NCBI GenBank assembly: GCA_900768265.1
Contig: CAAGCF010000008.1
Location: forward strand, 1-64,000
Reading direction: 5' to 3'
DNA from: an uncultured Collinsella sp.
GTDB lineage: Bacteria > Actinomycetota > Coriobacteriia > Coriobacteriales > Coriobacteriaceae
Length of the DNA stretch: 64,000 bases
Under the pieces are notes generated by a model that ran no database searches, was not told the origin of the DNA, and saw only the letters and a list, made by a program, of their open reading frames with translations. Positions 8,492 to 17,169 of this stretch are shown here, piece by piece. A program made the position numbers and the translations under genes. Every line of letters starts with the position of its first letter. The first letter of the stretch is position 1.

Positions 8492-9775
8492 ATGTCACTT
8501 GCAACTCAACAATCGCTCGAATCCCATTACGTTATGCATACCTTTGGTCGCTCTCCGGTAGAGTTTGTCGAGGGCCACGGCATGAAGCTCACCGGCGATG
8601 ACGGCCGTGAGTATCTTGACTTTCTCGCTGGTATTGGCGTGTGTAGCCTAGGCCACGGTAATCCTGCAGTGCTTTCGGCGCTCGAGGCGCAGACCAAAAA
8701 GCTTCTGCATGTGTCTAACTACTTCTACATCGAGCAGCGTGGACAGGTCGCGGCGCTGCTGTCCAAGCTTGCCAACGACGACGTAGATGGTGCGTGCGTG
8801 CTGGCCGATGCCATTGCCGCCGGCGATGAGACCACGGCCGCTGCGCTCGGTGCCCCGGCTGCGGACGAGCAGGTATGGGAGACGTTCTTTGCCAACTCCG
8901 GTGCCGAAGCCAACGAGGGCTCGATGAAGCTCGCGCGTCTGTACGCCAAGCGTGCTGGTAACGGCGGCAACACCATCGTATGCATGCGCGGCGGCTTCCA
9001 CGGCCGTACGCTCGAGACCATTGCCGCCACCATGCAGGATTGGCTGCAGGACAGCTTCCGTCCGCTGCCGGGCGGCTTTGTGGCCTGCACGCCCAACGAT
9101 GTCGATGAGCTGCGCGCAATCTTTAAGCAGCTGGGAAGCGAGATTTGCGCCGTGATGCTCGAGCCGGTTCAGGGTGAGAGCGGTGTGCATCCCATGACCG
9201 AGGAGTTTATGACGGCGGCGCGCGACCTGGCGCACGAGGCCGGTGCCGTCCTTATCGCCGACGAGGTCCAGTGCGGTCTGTTCCGCTCCGGCAAACCGTT
9301 CGCTTATCAGACCTATGGCGTGGAACCCGACATCATGAGTCTTGCCAAGGGCATCGCCGACGGCGTTCCCATGGGCGCCGTGGTGGCAAAGAAGGAGATA
9401 GCCGACGTGTTTAAGCCCGGCGACCACGGCTCGACCTTTGGCGGTAGCTGCTTGGCCGTCGCGGCATGCGCCGCGACGCTCTCCGCGCTCGTGCGCGGCG
9501 ACTACGCTGAGCATGCTGCCAAGGTGGGCGCCTATATGGAACAGGCGCTGGCCAAGCTTCCGCACGTTACCGAGGTACGCGGTCGCGGCTTGATGCTCGG
9601 CTGCGACCTGGATGAGGCAGCGGGCGATGCGCATGATATTGTTGCCCGTGCGCTGGCCGCCGGTGCTGTGATTAACGCTACTGGTGCCCACACACTGCGT
9701 TTCCTGCCGCCGCTTGTCTGCGAGGAAGCCGACGTGGACAGCCTGATCGAGATCCTGTCGGACGTTTTGGCCTAA
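8492..9775 (+). CDS. argD: Acetylornithine aminotransferase
   Basis: PLP-dependent class III aminotransferase making N-acetylornithine from the semialdehyde and glutamate. The 427 residues contain FANSGAEANEGSMKLAR, GGFHGRTL, IADEVQCGLFRSGK and the Schiff-base lysine Lys286 in SLAKGI, followed by GSTFGGS. An insertion of roughly 30 residues (about 95-127, Asp/Ala-rich) sits just before FFANSGAEA, where most ArgD proteins have a short turn. It is the last of the arg cluster; argF, argG and argH are absent from this window, so within it the pathway reaches only ornithine. Confidence 0.95.
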   Translation: MSLATQQSLESHYVMHTFGRSPVEFVEGHGMKLTGDDGREYLDFLAGIGVCSLGHGNPAVLSALEAQTKKLLHVSNYFYIEQRGQVAALLSKLANDDVDGACVLADAIAAGDETTAAALGAPAADEQVWETFFANSGAEANEGSMKLARLYAKRAGNGGNTIVCMRGGFHGRTLETIAATMQDWLQDSFRPLPGGFVACTPNDVDELRAIFKQLGSEICAVMLEPVQGESGVHPMTEEFMTAARDLAHEAGAVLIADEVQCGLFRSGKPFAYQTYGVEPDIMSLAKGIADGVPMGAVVAKKEIADVFKPGDHGSTFGGSCLAVAACAATLSALVRGDYAEHAAKVGAYMEQALAKLPHVTEVRGRGLMLGCDLDEAAGDAHDIVARALAAGAVINATGAHTLRFLPPLVCEEADVDSLIEILSDVLA

Positions 9776-9800
9776 CACAGTGCAATAACTTAATTTGGAC

Positions 9801-9856
9801 CGGGTTCTGGACTGCGGACGTGCCATATGCGGCACGATTCAGCGGTCTGGAGCCCG
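9801..9856 (+). terminator. Structured 3' end of argD
   Basis: CGGGTTCTGGACTGC at 9801-9815 pairs with GCGGTCTGGAGCCCG ending at 9856, using some G-U pairs. The inner stem CGTGCC/GGCACG closes a six-base loop. A weak T-run (GTCTTGCT) follows. Confidence 0.5.
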
Positions 9857-9890
9857 TCTTGCTATCGATTTACCATGGTTGGGATAGGCC

Positions 9891-10110
9891 GTGTGCAAAA
9901 AGTGGCAAATATGAGTAGGGGCACTAACTTCGTAACATATAAATGAGGCGTTTTTAGATGAGTTGGGCCACATATGTCCAGTTTTGTAGTTAGTAAATTG
10001 GCGTAACTGGACTATAGATCGTCGTTCTAATGTCGGATTTGCCTTTTATGACTTCGAAAACGCTGCTATCAAAAAGGTAGCAGTACTCATATTTGGCATT
10101 TTTTGCACAC
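9891..10110. mobile_element. MITE-like 220-bp element with 27-bp terminal inverted repeats
   Basis: The ends 9891-9917 and 10084-10110 are inverted copies matching at 25 of 27 positions, beginning GTGTGCAAAAA and ending TTTTTGCACAC. The interior is AT-rich compared with the genome, has no open frame of note, and contains smaller palindromes: GTCCAGTT/AACTGGAC, and TGCTA/TAGCA near the right end. No clear target-site duplication is visible. A non-autonomous transposable element is the simplest reading; a large structured RNA is possible. Confidence 0.6.
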
Positions 10111-10238
10111 GGGTATTCGCCAAGGGTCCATTTCGCCGCCCGCGCCCCGCTTCGCTCCTCGCGTGCTGCGCTGGAAAATGCTTGCGCGTTTCCTCAGCTC
10201 TGCACCCTGTCGAGTTCGAATCCCATGCACTGGGCCCG

Positions 10239-10268
10239 AAAAAGGAAAGGCCTCCATCGCTGGAGGCC
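10239..10268 (-). terminator. Orphan terminator in the first tandem unit
   Basis: On the minus strand GGCCTCCA/TGGAGGCC form a perfect 8-bp stem with a 4-nt loop (10249-10268), followed by a T-rich run. It is a copy of the tRNA-Val terminator but now follows only a tRNA fragment. Confidence 0.6.
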
Positions 10269-10422
10269 TAACAATTCTGTGGTGGGCGATGAGGGATGTC
10301 GCGTGCGGCTTCGCCGCCCGCTTCCGCTTCGGGCCTGCGGCCCTCGCGTGCTGCGCTGGTAAACGCTTCGCGTTTCCTCAGCTCCGCACCCTTGCGGGTT
10401 CGAATCCCTCTGCGATGGGCCC

Positions 10423-10452
10423 AAAAAAGAAAGGCCCCCATAGCTGGGAGCC
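10423..10452 (-). terminator. tRNA-Val terminator
   Basis: On the minus strand GGCTCCCA pairs with TGGGGGCC (10433-10452), then TTTCTTTTTT. It starts 11 nt after the encoded CCA. Confidence 0.75.
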
Positions 10453-10463
10453 TAACAAATCAG

Positions 10464-10539
10464 TGGTGGGCGATGAGGGATTCGAACCCCCAGCCTTGTG
10501 CGTGTAAAGCACCTGCGCTAACCGTTGCGCCAATCGCCC
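10464..10539 (-). tRNA. tRNA-Val (anticodon TAC)
   Basis: Read on the minus strand, the 7-bp acceptor stem GGGCGAT/ATCGCCC, D-arm, anticodon loop CTTTACA with anticodon TAC, T-arm GGGGGTTCGAATCCC, discriminator A and an encoded CCA are all present. Its 3' end is duplicated at 10280-10296. Confidence 0.95.
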
Positions 10540-10726
10540 GTGCGGAGAGAGTATAGCAAAACAATCGCCCCATTCACCTCATATCCATTAAAGGTAACCG
10601 GTGCGTGTCGGCGCGGAGCTGATTCAGTTGAGATTGCCTGAACATTCCGTCCCTCTTTACACCCTCGGGTATACTCAAAAGCTACTGATTCGATTTGATA
10701 CCCAGCAACAGCAGAGGGGATAGTAT

Positions 10727-12607
10727 ATGTGCGGTTTTGTCGGTTTTGTCGGTGGGACGGATAACCAATCCGAGGTGCTCACCAAGATGATGGACCGCAT
10801 CGTCCATCGTGGTCCCGACATGGGCGGTCAGTTTATCGACGGCCGCGTTGCCCTCGGCTTCCGCCGCCTGTCGATCCTCGACCTGACCGAGGCCGGCGCT
10901 CAGCCCATGGCCAATGAGGACGGCAGCGTCGTTATCGTCTTCAACGGCGAGATCTACAACTTCCAGGAGCTTCGCTCCGAGCTCGAGGCCAAGGGCTATA
11001 AGTTCCACTGCGGCGCCGACACCGAGAGCCTCCTGCACGGCTACGAGGAGTGGGGAGAGGCCGTACTCGATCGCCTGCGCGGCATGTATGCCTTCGTCAT
11101 CTGGGACAAGAAGAAGAACAAGCTCTTTGGCGCCCGCGATATCTTTGGCATCAAGCCGCTCTACTACTATCCCATGGCCGATGCGGGCGACGGCGCTCCG
11201 GGCGTGCTCTTTGGTTCCGAGATCAAGAGCTTCCTGGACTACCCGCACTTCCACAAGGCGGTCAACAAAAAGGCCCTGCGTCCTTACATGACGCTGCAGT
11301 ATTCGGCAACCGAGGAGACCTTCTTCGAGGGTGTCTACAAGCTGCCGCCGGCGCATTACTTTACCGTAGACATCTCGACCGGCAAGATGAACATCGAGCG
11401 CTATTGGGATTGCGATTACTCTGCCGTCGAGAAGCCGTTCGAGGAGTACGTTGACGAGCTGGATGAGGTTGTGCACGAGAGCGTCGAGGCCCATCGCATC
11501 GCTGATGTTAAGGTCGCCTCCTTCCTCTCCGGCGGCGTCGACTCCAGCTATATTGCCGCTTGTCTCATGCCCGACAAGACCTTCTCGGTGGGCTTCGATT
11601 ACAAGAATTTCAACGAGACTAACTACGCCAAGGAGCTATCCGACAAGCTCGGCGTCGAGAATGTTCGCAAGATGATTACCGCCGACGAGTTCTTTGGCGC
11701 ACTCGAGGACATTCAGTATCACATGGACGAGCCGCAGTCCAACCTGTCGTCTGTGCCGCTGTGGTTCTTGGCCGAGATGGCGCGCAAGGACGTCACCGTC
11801 GTGCTTTCGGGCGAAGGCGCCGACGAGCTCTTTGGCGGCTACGCCTACTACGAGGACACGGTTCCGGTGCGCAAGTACAAAAAGATGGTGCCGTTGCCCA
11901 TTCGCCGCGCACTCGGTAACCTGGCGCTGCATATGCCGTACTTCAAGGGCCATAACTTCCTGGTCAAGGGTGCCGAGATCCCCGAGAAGTCGTTCCTGGG
12001 CCAGGCCTTGGTATGGCCGGAGCGCGAGGTCGACGGCGTACTCAAGCCCGAGTACAACACCGGCGATGGCGCCTTCGAGCTTGCCGCTCCCATCTATGCG
12101 CGCGTGAAGGGTCAGCCCGAGCTGGTCAAGAAGCAGTATCTGGACATGAACATGTGGCTCCCAGGCGACATTCTGCTCAAGGCCGACAAGATGTGCATGG
12201 CGCACTCGCTGGAGCTGCGCGTGCCTTTCCTGGATCGCAAAGTCATGGAGTTCGCCGAGCACATTCCCGACCGCTACCGCATCAACGAGAACGGCAACAA
12301 ACAGGTGCTTCGCCACGCCGCCAACAAGTCGCTGCCCGATGAGTGGGCCACCCGTCCCAAGGTGGGCTTCCCGGTGCCGATTGTCTACTGGCTGCGCGAG
12401 AAAAAGTGGTACGACTATGTCAAGGAGTACTTCACCGCGCCGTGGGCAAGCGAGTTTTTCGACACCGACGAGCTCATGCATCTGCTCGACCTTCACTTTG
12501 CGGGCAAGGGCGATTTCCAGCGCAAGATCTATACGCCGCTCGTGTTCCTGGTGTGGTACAAGCGCTTCTTTATCGACGAGGGCCAGCCTTCTGTTCAGGC
12601 TGCCTAG
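10727..12607 (+). CDS. asnB: Asparagine synthase (glutamine-hydrolysing)
   Basis: Makes asparagine from aspartate with glutamine as nitrogen donor and ATP. The 626 residues start MCGFVGFVGG; Cys2 becomes the N-terminal nucleophile of the glutaminase domain, which also shows HRGPDMGG and FNGEIYNF. The synthetase domain carries the PP-loop SFLSGGVDSSYIA and the GEGADELFGGY block. AGAGGGGATAGTAT precedes the ATG. A strong terminator follows, so it is probably a single-gene unit. It lies after the tRNA-linked repeat region and before murE, with no evident functional link to either. Confidence 0.95.
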   Translation: MCGFVGFVGGTDNQSEVLTKMMDRIVHRGPDMGGQFIDGRVALGFRRLSILDLTEAGAQPMANEDGSVVIVFNGEIYNFQELRSELEAKGYKFHCGADTESLLHGYEEWGEAVLDRLRGMYAFVIWDKKKNKLFGARDIFGIKPLYYYPMADAGDGAPGVLFGSEIKSFLDYPHFHKAVNKKALRPYMTLQYSATEETFFEGVYKLPPAHYFTVDISTGKMNIERYWDCDYSAVEKPFEEYVDELDEVVHESVEAHRIADVKVASFLSGGVDSSYIAACLMPDKTFSVGFDYKNFNETNYAKELSDKLGVENVRKMITADEFFGALEDIQYHMDEPQSNLSSVPLWFLAEMARKDVTVVLSGEGADELFGGYAYYEDTVPVRKYKKMVPLPIRRALGNLALHMPYFKGHNFLVKGAEIPEKSFLGQALVWPEREVDGVLKPEYNTGDGAFELAAPIYARVKGQPELVKKQYLDMNMWLPGDILLKADKMCMAHSLELRVPFLDRKVMEFAEHIPDRYRINENGNKQVLRHAANKSLPDEWATRPKVGFPVPIVYWLREKKWYDYVKEYFTAPWASEFFDTDELMHLLDLHFAGKGDFQRKIYTPLVFLVWYKRFFIDEGQPSVQAA

Positions 12608-12632
12608 TCACGGCTTACGAATGCCTGCGCGT

Positions 12633-12657
12633 AACGGCTCCTCCGGGAGCCGTTTTT
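12633..12657 (+). terminator. asnB terminator
   Basis: AACGGCTC/GAGCCGTT stem with a short loop, followed by TTTG (12633-12657). Confidence 0.85.
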
Positions 12658-12719
12658 GCGCGAGCACGTTTCAGTTACTATGAAAACCGTCCCTGCCAAA
12701 TGGCTGAGAAAGGTAAAAG

Positions 12720-14282
12720 ATGCACCATTCGGATTCCGCGACCGTGACCACGGTCGATACGCTTGCCAAGCTTCTCGATGTGTGCGGCGAGCTGCGTGCT
12801 TCGGAGCAGGTTGACGAGCGTGCCGTGACCGGCTGCTCGTTTGATTCGCGCGCGGTTTCGGCAGGTGACGTGTTCTTTTGCAAGGGCGCTGCCTTTAAGC
12901 CCGCGTTTTTGAGCATGGCGCTCGATGCGGGCGCCGTCGCATTTGTGTGCGAAGAGTCGCTGGTCGAGTCTCTGGAGCCGCTGGCGAAAGAGAACGGTGC
13001 GGCGATGCTGGTCGTGGACAGCGTGCGCACGGCCATGGCCCTGCTGCCGCCGGAGGTCTACAACCGCCCCGACCAGGACGTTAAGATCGTGGGTATCACC
13101 GGTACCAAGGGAAAGACCACGGCCGCTTTTATGCTCCAGTCCATCATCAAGGCAGCGGGCGAATCCTGCGGCATGATCGGCTCGGTGAGTACCGACGATG
13201 GCATCGAGTGCTACGAGAGCACCAACACCACGCCCGAGGCCCCCGAGGTCTGGCGCCATATCGCCAACTGTCGCGCGTCTGGTCGCCAGTCCATGGTCAT
13301 GGAGGTTTCAAGCCAGGCGCTCAAGTACCAGCGCGTCGAGAACCTGCCGTTTGACGTGGCGTGCTTCCTTAACATCGGGCGTGACCACATCTCACCGATC
13401 GAGCACCCGACCTTCGAGGATTATTTTGAGAGCAAGCTCAGGATCTTTGATCAGGCTAAGACCGCCGTAGTGAATCTGGGCACCGATGAAGTCGAACGCG
13501 TGCTGGAGGCCGCGTCGACGGCCGAGCGCTTGGTGACCGTTGGCGTCGAGCATCCCGAGGCGAGCCTGTGGGCAAGCGATGTCCGCATGGTCGGCTTTAA
13601 CATCGAGTTTAACCTGCATGGCATAAGCGCCGACGAGCCCGAGGCGGGGGAGAAGGTCCTGCTGGGTATCGCGGGAGACTTTAACGTGGAGAACGCGCTG
13701 GTCGCTATTGCCGCCGCGCGCGAGATTGGCATCGGAATCGATGCCATCAAGAAGGGCCTCTCCAAGCTGCGTGTGCCGGGCCGCATGGAGGTCGTGGAGT
13801 CGAAGGACGGCCGCGTGGTTTGCGTTGTTGACTACGCTCACAACCAACTTTCGTTCCGCTCGCTCTTTTCGTCGGTCAAGCGCGCGTTTCCCGCTAGCCC
13901 GGTCATTGCGCTGTTTGGTGCTGCTGGAGGCAAGGCGCAGGAGCGCCGTGAGCAGCTTCCGCGCGAGGCCGCACCATATTCTGATTTGCTGATCTTTACC
14001 AACGAGGATCCGGCTCACGAGGACCCGATGAAGGTCTGTCGCGAACTTGCCGAGCATGTTTCCGACGATACCCCGAACAAGATCATCCTCGACCGCGAGG
14101 CTGCTGTGCGCGCGGCATTTAAGGCAGCGCGCGAGGAATACGTCAGCCCCGATGTGCCTACCATCGTCTTGCTGTTGGCAAAGGGCGACGAAGAGCTCAT
14201 GCACGTGGGTGATGAGTTCGTACCCATCGAGAGCGATCTTTCGCTTGCCAACCGTTTAATCGATGTTACCCAGTTTGACTAA
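12720..14282 (+). CDS. murE: UDP-N-acetylmuramyl-tripeptide synthetase
   Basis: Cytoplasmic Mur ligase adding the third amino acid to UDP-MurNAc-L-Ala-D-Glu. The 520 residues show the ATP loop GITGTKGKTTAAFML, TNTTPEAPE, EVSSQALKYQR and the C-terminal VDYAHN. The amino-acid-specifying site reads NEDPAHEDP, where meso-diaminopimelate enzymes have DNPR; the arginine that grips the second DAP carboxylate is replaced by Ala. This argues for lysine or ornithine as substrate. Collinsella walls are reported, from memory, to contain ornithine. MurI two genes downstream supplies D-Glu for the same peptide. Confidence 0.92.
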   Translation: MHHSDSATVTTVDTLAKLLDVCGELRASEQVDERAVTGCSFDSRAVSAGDVFFCKGAAFKPAFLSMALDAGAVAFVCEESLVESLEPLAKENGAAMLVVDSVRTAMALLPPEVYNRPDQDVKIVGITGTKGKTTAAFMLQSIIKAAGESCGMIGSVSTDDGIECYESTNTTPEAPEVWRHIANCRASGRQSMVMEVSSQALKYQRVENLPFDVACFLNIGRDHISPIEHPTFEDYFESKLRIFDQAKTAVVNLGTDEVERVLEAASTAERLVTVGVEHPEASLWASDVRMVGFNIEFNLHGISADEPEAGEKVLLGIAGDFNVENALVAIAAAREIGIGIDAIKKGLSKLRVPGRMEVVESKDGRVVCVVDYAHNQLSFRSLFSSVKRAFPASPVIALFGAAGGKAQERREQLPREAAPYSDLLIFTNEDPAHEDPMKVCRELAEHVSDDTPNKIILDREAAVRAAFKAAREEYVSPDVPTIVLLLAKGDEELMHVGDEFVPIESDLSLANRLIDVTQFD

Positions 14283-14393
14283 TGAACTGCGATGAGGGCG
14301 GCGTCCTGAGCGCGCTGCCGTTGCAAGCGCGTTTTCCCTCAAGTGAGGTGCGCCGCCTAAGACCAGAAGCCCCTTCTACGTAATGGAGTGACC

Positions 14394-15305
14394 ATGTCCC
14401 ACAATACCCTGCCGACCGTCGCTGAGCTTTCGGGCGAGATGCGCGAGCGTCTTGCCAAGGTTAAGTACGTCTTTACCGACCTGGACGCCACCATGCTCGC
14501 GCCCGGCTCGTGCGTGCTGCGCGACAACGACGGCAATCCCTCGACCAAGCTCGTCGAGGCTGTCGTGGCGCTTGCCCGCGCCGGCATCCAGGTGGTTCCC
14601 ACCTCGGGCCGCAACCGTACCATGATCCACGAGGACGCGCGCGTGCTTGGCCTCAACTCCTACATCGGCGAGATGGGTGGCCTGGTCATGTACGATCTCA
14701 AGGCCAACGATTGGGAGTATCTGACCGGCGATATGCCCTACGACCCCGCCTGCGGCCTCACGCCGCATCAGGTGATCGAGCAGACCGGCGTGTGCGAGAA
14801 GATTCTTGCCCGCTGGCCGCACAAGATCGAGTACCACAACGACATGTCGACTGGCTACAAGTACCGCGAGGTCACCGTCGGCATGCGCGGTGATGTACCC
14901 GACGACGAGGTCCAGGCCATTCTCGACGAGGCCGGCTGCGGCCTGGTCTGGGCCTGCAACGGCCACCTGACACATCTGTCCAAGCCGACGACGCTCGAGC
15001 TCGAACGCGTCGAGGATGGCCGTGCGTTTAACATCAATCCCGCCGGCCTCAACAAGGGCGTTGCCATCGCACGTTTCTGCGAGCACCTGGGTATCGAGCG
15101 CGAGGAGACGCTGGCGCTCGGTGATTCCGAGTCCGATTTCTACATGGCCGACCACGTTGGCACGTTCTGTTTGGTCGAGAACGGCCTGACCAGCGCCGGC
15201 GCGCCCGAGTTCCTGGACGCTTGCGATAACGCTTACGTCACGCGCGGCAAGATTGTCGACGGCTGGGTGGCAACGGCCGAGCTGCTGGTCGCGGCTCGTT
15301 CGTAG
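14394..15305 (+). CDS. HAD-superfamily hydrolase (Cof/type IIB-like)
   Basis: A 303-residue phosphatase-like protein. Motif I is FTDLDATML, motif II is the TSGRN block, and the late motifs NKGVAIARF and LALGDSESDFYMAD supply the conserved Lys and the metal-binding Asp residues. The cap between about residues 90 and 220 fits the C2B type seen in sugar-phosphate phosphatases. Substrate unknown. The second Asp of the usual DxDGT motif is present, but Gly is replaced by Ala. The ATG at 14394 follows GGAG; the GTG at 14388 overlaps that site. Confidence 0.82.
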   Translation: MSHNTLPTVAELSGEMRERLAKVKYVFTDLDATMLAPGSCVLRDNDGNPSTKLVEAVVALARAGIQVVPTSGRNRTMIHEDARVLGLNSYIGEMGGLVMYDLKANDWEYLTGDMPYDPACGLTPHQVIEQTGVCEKILARWPHKIEYHNDMSTGYKYREVTVGMRGDVPDDEVQAILDEAGCGLVWACNGHLTHLSKPTTLELERVEDGRAFNINPAGLNKGVAIARFCEHLGIEREETLALGDSESDFYMADHVGTFCLVENGLTSAGAPEFLDACDNAYVTRGKIVDGWVATAELLVAARS

Positions 15306-15358
15306 CGCGGTCCTATCGTTCTGAGCCATATCTTTTCGAGAGAGAATCTGGTGAGGTA

Positions 15359-16243
15359 ATGTCCGATATCGAGAATCTGGCCGGGGACACGCGCCCCATT
15401 GGCGTATTCGACTCGGGTCTGGGCGGTCTGACGGTTGCACGCGCCATCGCGACGGCGCTGCCGCATGAGTCCGTCTACTACTTTGGCGACACCAAACGCT
15501 GCCCCTACGGCACCCGCACCGAGGACGAGGTGCGATCGTTTGCGCTGCAGGCAGGCCGCTGGCTGTCGAAGCACGACGTCAAGATCATGGTCATCGCCTG
15601 CAATACGGCGACCGCTGCGGCCTTGCGTTTGGCCCAGCAGGTGCTCGACGTCCCCGTCATCGGTGTGATCGCACCGGGCGCACGCGCGGCAATCAACAGC
15701 ACCCGCACGCGCCGGGTGGGCGTGCTCGCTACCAACCTCACCATTCGCTCAGGCGCTTACACGCGTGCCATTCAGGACCTGGATGCCGGCGTCGACGTAT
15801 ACGGCTGCCCGGCTTCGAGTTTTGTCGAGGTCGTTGAGCACGAGCTCGCCTCGGGTGCGCATCTGCAGGAGCAGTGGCTCGAGAACGAGGATGTCTTTGA
15901 TACGCCGGCCGTGCGAGCGCTGGTCGGCGCCACGGTTGAGCCGCTGCGCGATCGCGGAATCGATACCGTGGTGCTCGGCTGCACGCATTTCCCGCTGTTG
16001 GTGGGACCTATCCGCCATGCGCTGGGGCCTGGGGTGCGCGTCGTGAGTTCCGCCGAGGAGACCACGCGCGAGCTGACCGATATCCTCACGCGCCGCGAGC
16101 AGCTGGCGGGCGACGCAGCCGAGCCGCAGCATCGCTTTGCCACTACGTCTGACAACATTGCCGAGTTTGCGGTGGCGGGTAGCTTTATCTTTGGCCAGCC
16201 GCTCAAAAGCATCGAGCATGTCGATATCGACGAACTGAAATAG
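15359..16243 (+). CDS. murI: Glutamate racemase
   Basis: Converts L- to D-glutamate for peptidoglycan without a cofactor. The 294 residues begin with the family signature GVFDSGLGGLTVAR. Both catalytic cysteines are visible: Cys81 in IACNTATA and Cys208 in LGCTHFPLL. YFGDTKRCPYG is a further marker. It lies 53 nt after the HAD gene and 55 nt before rph, as part of a same-strand run from murE onward. Confidence 0.96.
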   Translation: MSDIENLAGDTRPIGVFDSGLGGLTVARAIATALPHESVYYFGDTKRCPYGTRTEDEVRSFALQAGRWLSKHDVKIMVIACNTATAAALRLAQQVLDVPVIGVIAPGARAAINSTRTRRVGVLATNLTIRSGAYTRAIQDLDAGVDVYGCPASSFVEVVEHELASGAHLQEQWLENEDVFDTPAVRALVGATVEPLRDRGIDTVVLGCTHFPLLVGPIRHALGPGVRVVSSAEETTRELTDILTRREQLAGDAAEPQHRFATTSDNIAEFAVAGSFIFGQPLKSIEHVDIDELK

Positions 16244-16298
16244 ATGTAGGGTTACCGTCCAATGACTTGCCCTCTTCTTCTGCCGAAAGGATATTTTT

Positions 16299-17024
16299 AT
16301 GGAGTACATGCAGGTCAACCGTGCCAACGGCCGTGCCGCCAATGAGCTGCGCCCCGTCAAGCTCACCCGTGGTGTTATGAAACATGCCCACGGCTCGTGC
16401 CTGGCTGAGTTCGGCGACACGCGCGTGCTTTGTGCCGCCACCATCGAGGAGGGCGTGCCGGGCTGGCGCAAGGGCGCCAAGGCCGGTTGGGTAACCGCAG
16501 AGTATGCCATGCTGCCGGCATCGACCGGTAAGCGTTGCAAGCGCGAGTACGCCAAGCGTAAGGGCCGCTCCATGGAGATCGAGCGCCTCATCGGCCGCAG
16601 CCTGCGTACCGTCGTCAACATGAAGGCGCTCGGCGAGTACACCGTTACCGTCGACTGCGATGTGATCCAGGCGGATGGCGGCACGCGTACGGCGAGCATT
16701 ACCGGTGCCTGGGTGGCGCTGCACGACGCCCTTGCTATGTGGGTCGAGGCCGGCAAGATCGAGCGCATCCCGCTCACGGGCCAGGTTGCTGCCATCTCTA
16801 TGGGCGTTGTCGACGGCAACACCCTGCTCGACTTGGATTATTCCGAGGACAGCCACGCCGAGGTCGACATGAACCTTGTCGCCACCGATACCGGTGAGAT
16901 GATCGAGCTTCAGGGCACGGGCGAGCAGGCGCCCTTCGACCGCAAGCGCCTCAATTCCCTGCTCGATTTGGGCGACAAGGGCATTGCCGAGCTCATCGAG
17001 CTCCAGCGCCAGGCCCTCGCCTAA
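16299..17024 (+). CDS. rph: Ribonuclease PH
   Basis: Phosphorolytic 3'-5' exoribonuclease that trims tRNA 3' ends. The 241-residue protein has the RNase PH blocks RANGRAANELRPVKLTRG, GDTRVLCAATIEEGVP, EYAMLPASTGKR and VDCDVIQADGGTRTASITGA. The arrangement rph-rdgB is widely conserved and is kept here. GAAAGGA precedes the ATG. The stop codon is followed immediately by a palindromic repeat. Confidence 0.96.
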   Translation: MEYMQVNRANGRAANELRPVKLTRGVMKHAHGSCLAEFGDTRVLCAATIEEGVPGWRKGAKAGWVTAEYAMLPASTGKRCKREYAKRKGRSMEIERLIGRSLRTVVNMKALGEYTVTVDCDVIQADGGTRTASITGAWVALHDALAMWVEAGKIERIPLTGQVAAISMGVVDGNTLLDLDYSEDSHAEVDMNLVATDTGEMIELQGTGEQAPFDRKRLNSLLDLGDKGIAELIELQRQALA

Positions 17025-17068
17025 CCTGCCAAAAAGGGACAGGTTTATTTTGGCAGGTTTTATCTGGG
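17025..17068 (+). repeat. REP-like palindrome B1 (GGGACAGG family) after rph
   Basis: Arms CCTGCCAAAA (17025-17034) and TTTTGGCAGG (17048-17057) flank the core GGGACAGG. The 44-nt block is nearly identical to the reverse complement of 51567-51610 (four differences). It begins directly after the rph stop codon and ends in a T-run, so it may also act as a terminator. Confidence 0.8.
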
Positions 17069-17169
17069 AAAACGTCGAAGTATAAGACTGCCGTTGATTG
17101 AGAGGGGAGAGAGGCCGAAGTCCTCGTCGTCCTCAACACGGCATTGCTATAGAGACAAGGAGGCCAGCT

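Larger units (their letters stand above)
10133..10480. repeat. Tandem imperfect duplication containing a tRNA 3' end
   Basis: Two units of about 165-170 bp (roughly 10133-10296 and 10312-10480) share the same order: CGCCGCCCGC, CTCGCGTGCTGCGCTGG, GCGTTTCCTCAGCTC, GTTCGAATCCC, TGGGCCC, an A-run, a GGCC hairpin, CCTAACAA, and finally TGGTGGGCGATGAGGGA. In unit 2 that last block is the real 3' end of tRNA-Val. In unit 1 (10280-10296) it is a 17-nt orphan fragment. This is the arrangement left by repeated recombination at a tRNA 3' end. Confidence 0.7.

Noticed and set aside
10133..10480. CRISPR-like repeat array near tRNA-Val
   Set aside because: Only two long imperfect units, no regular spacers, and the repeated parts are tRNA end and terminator sequences.
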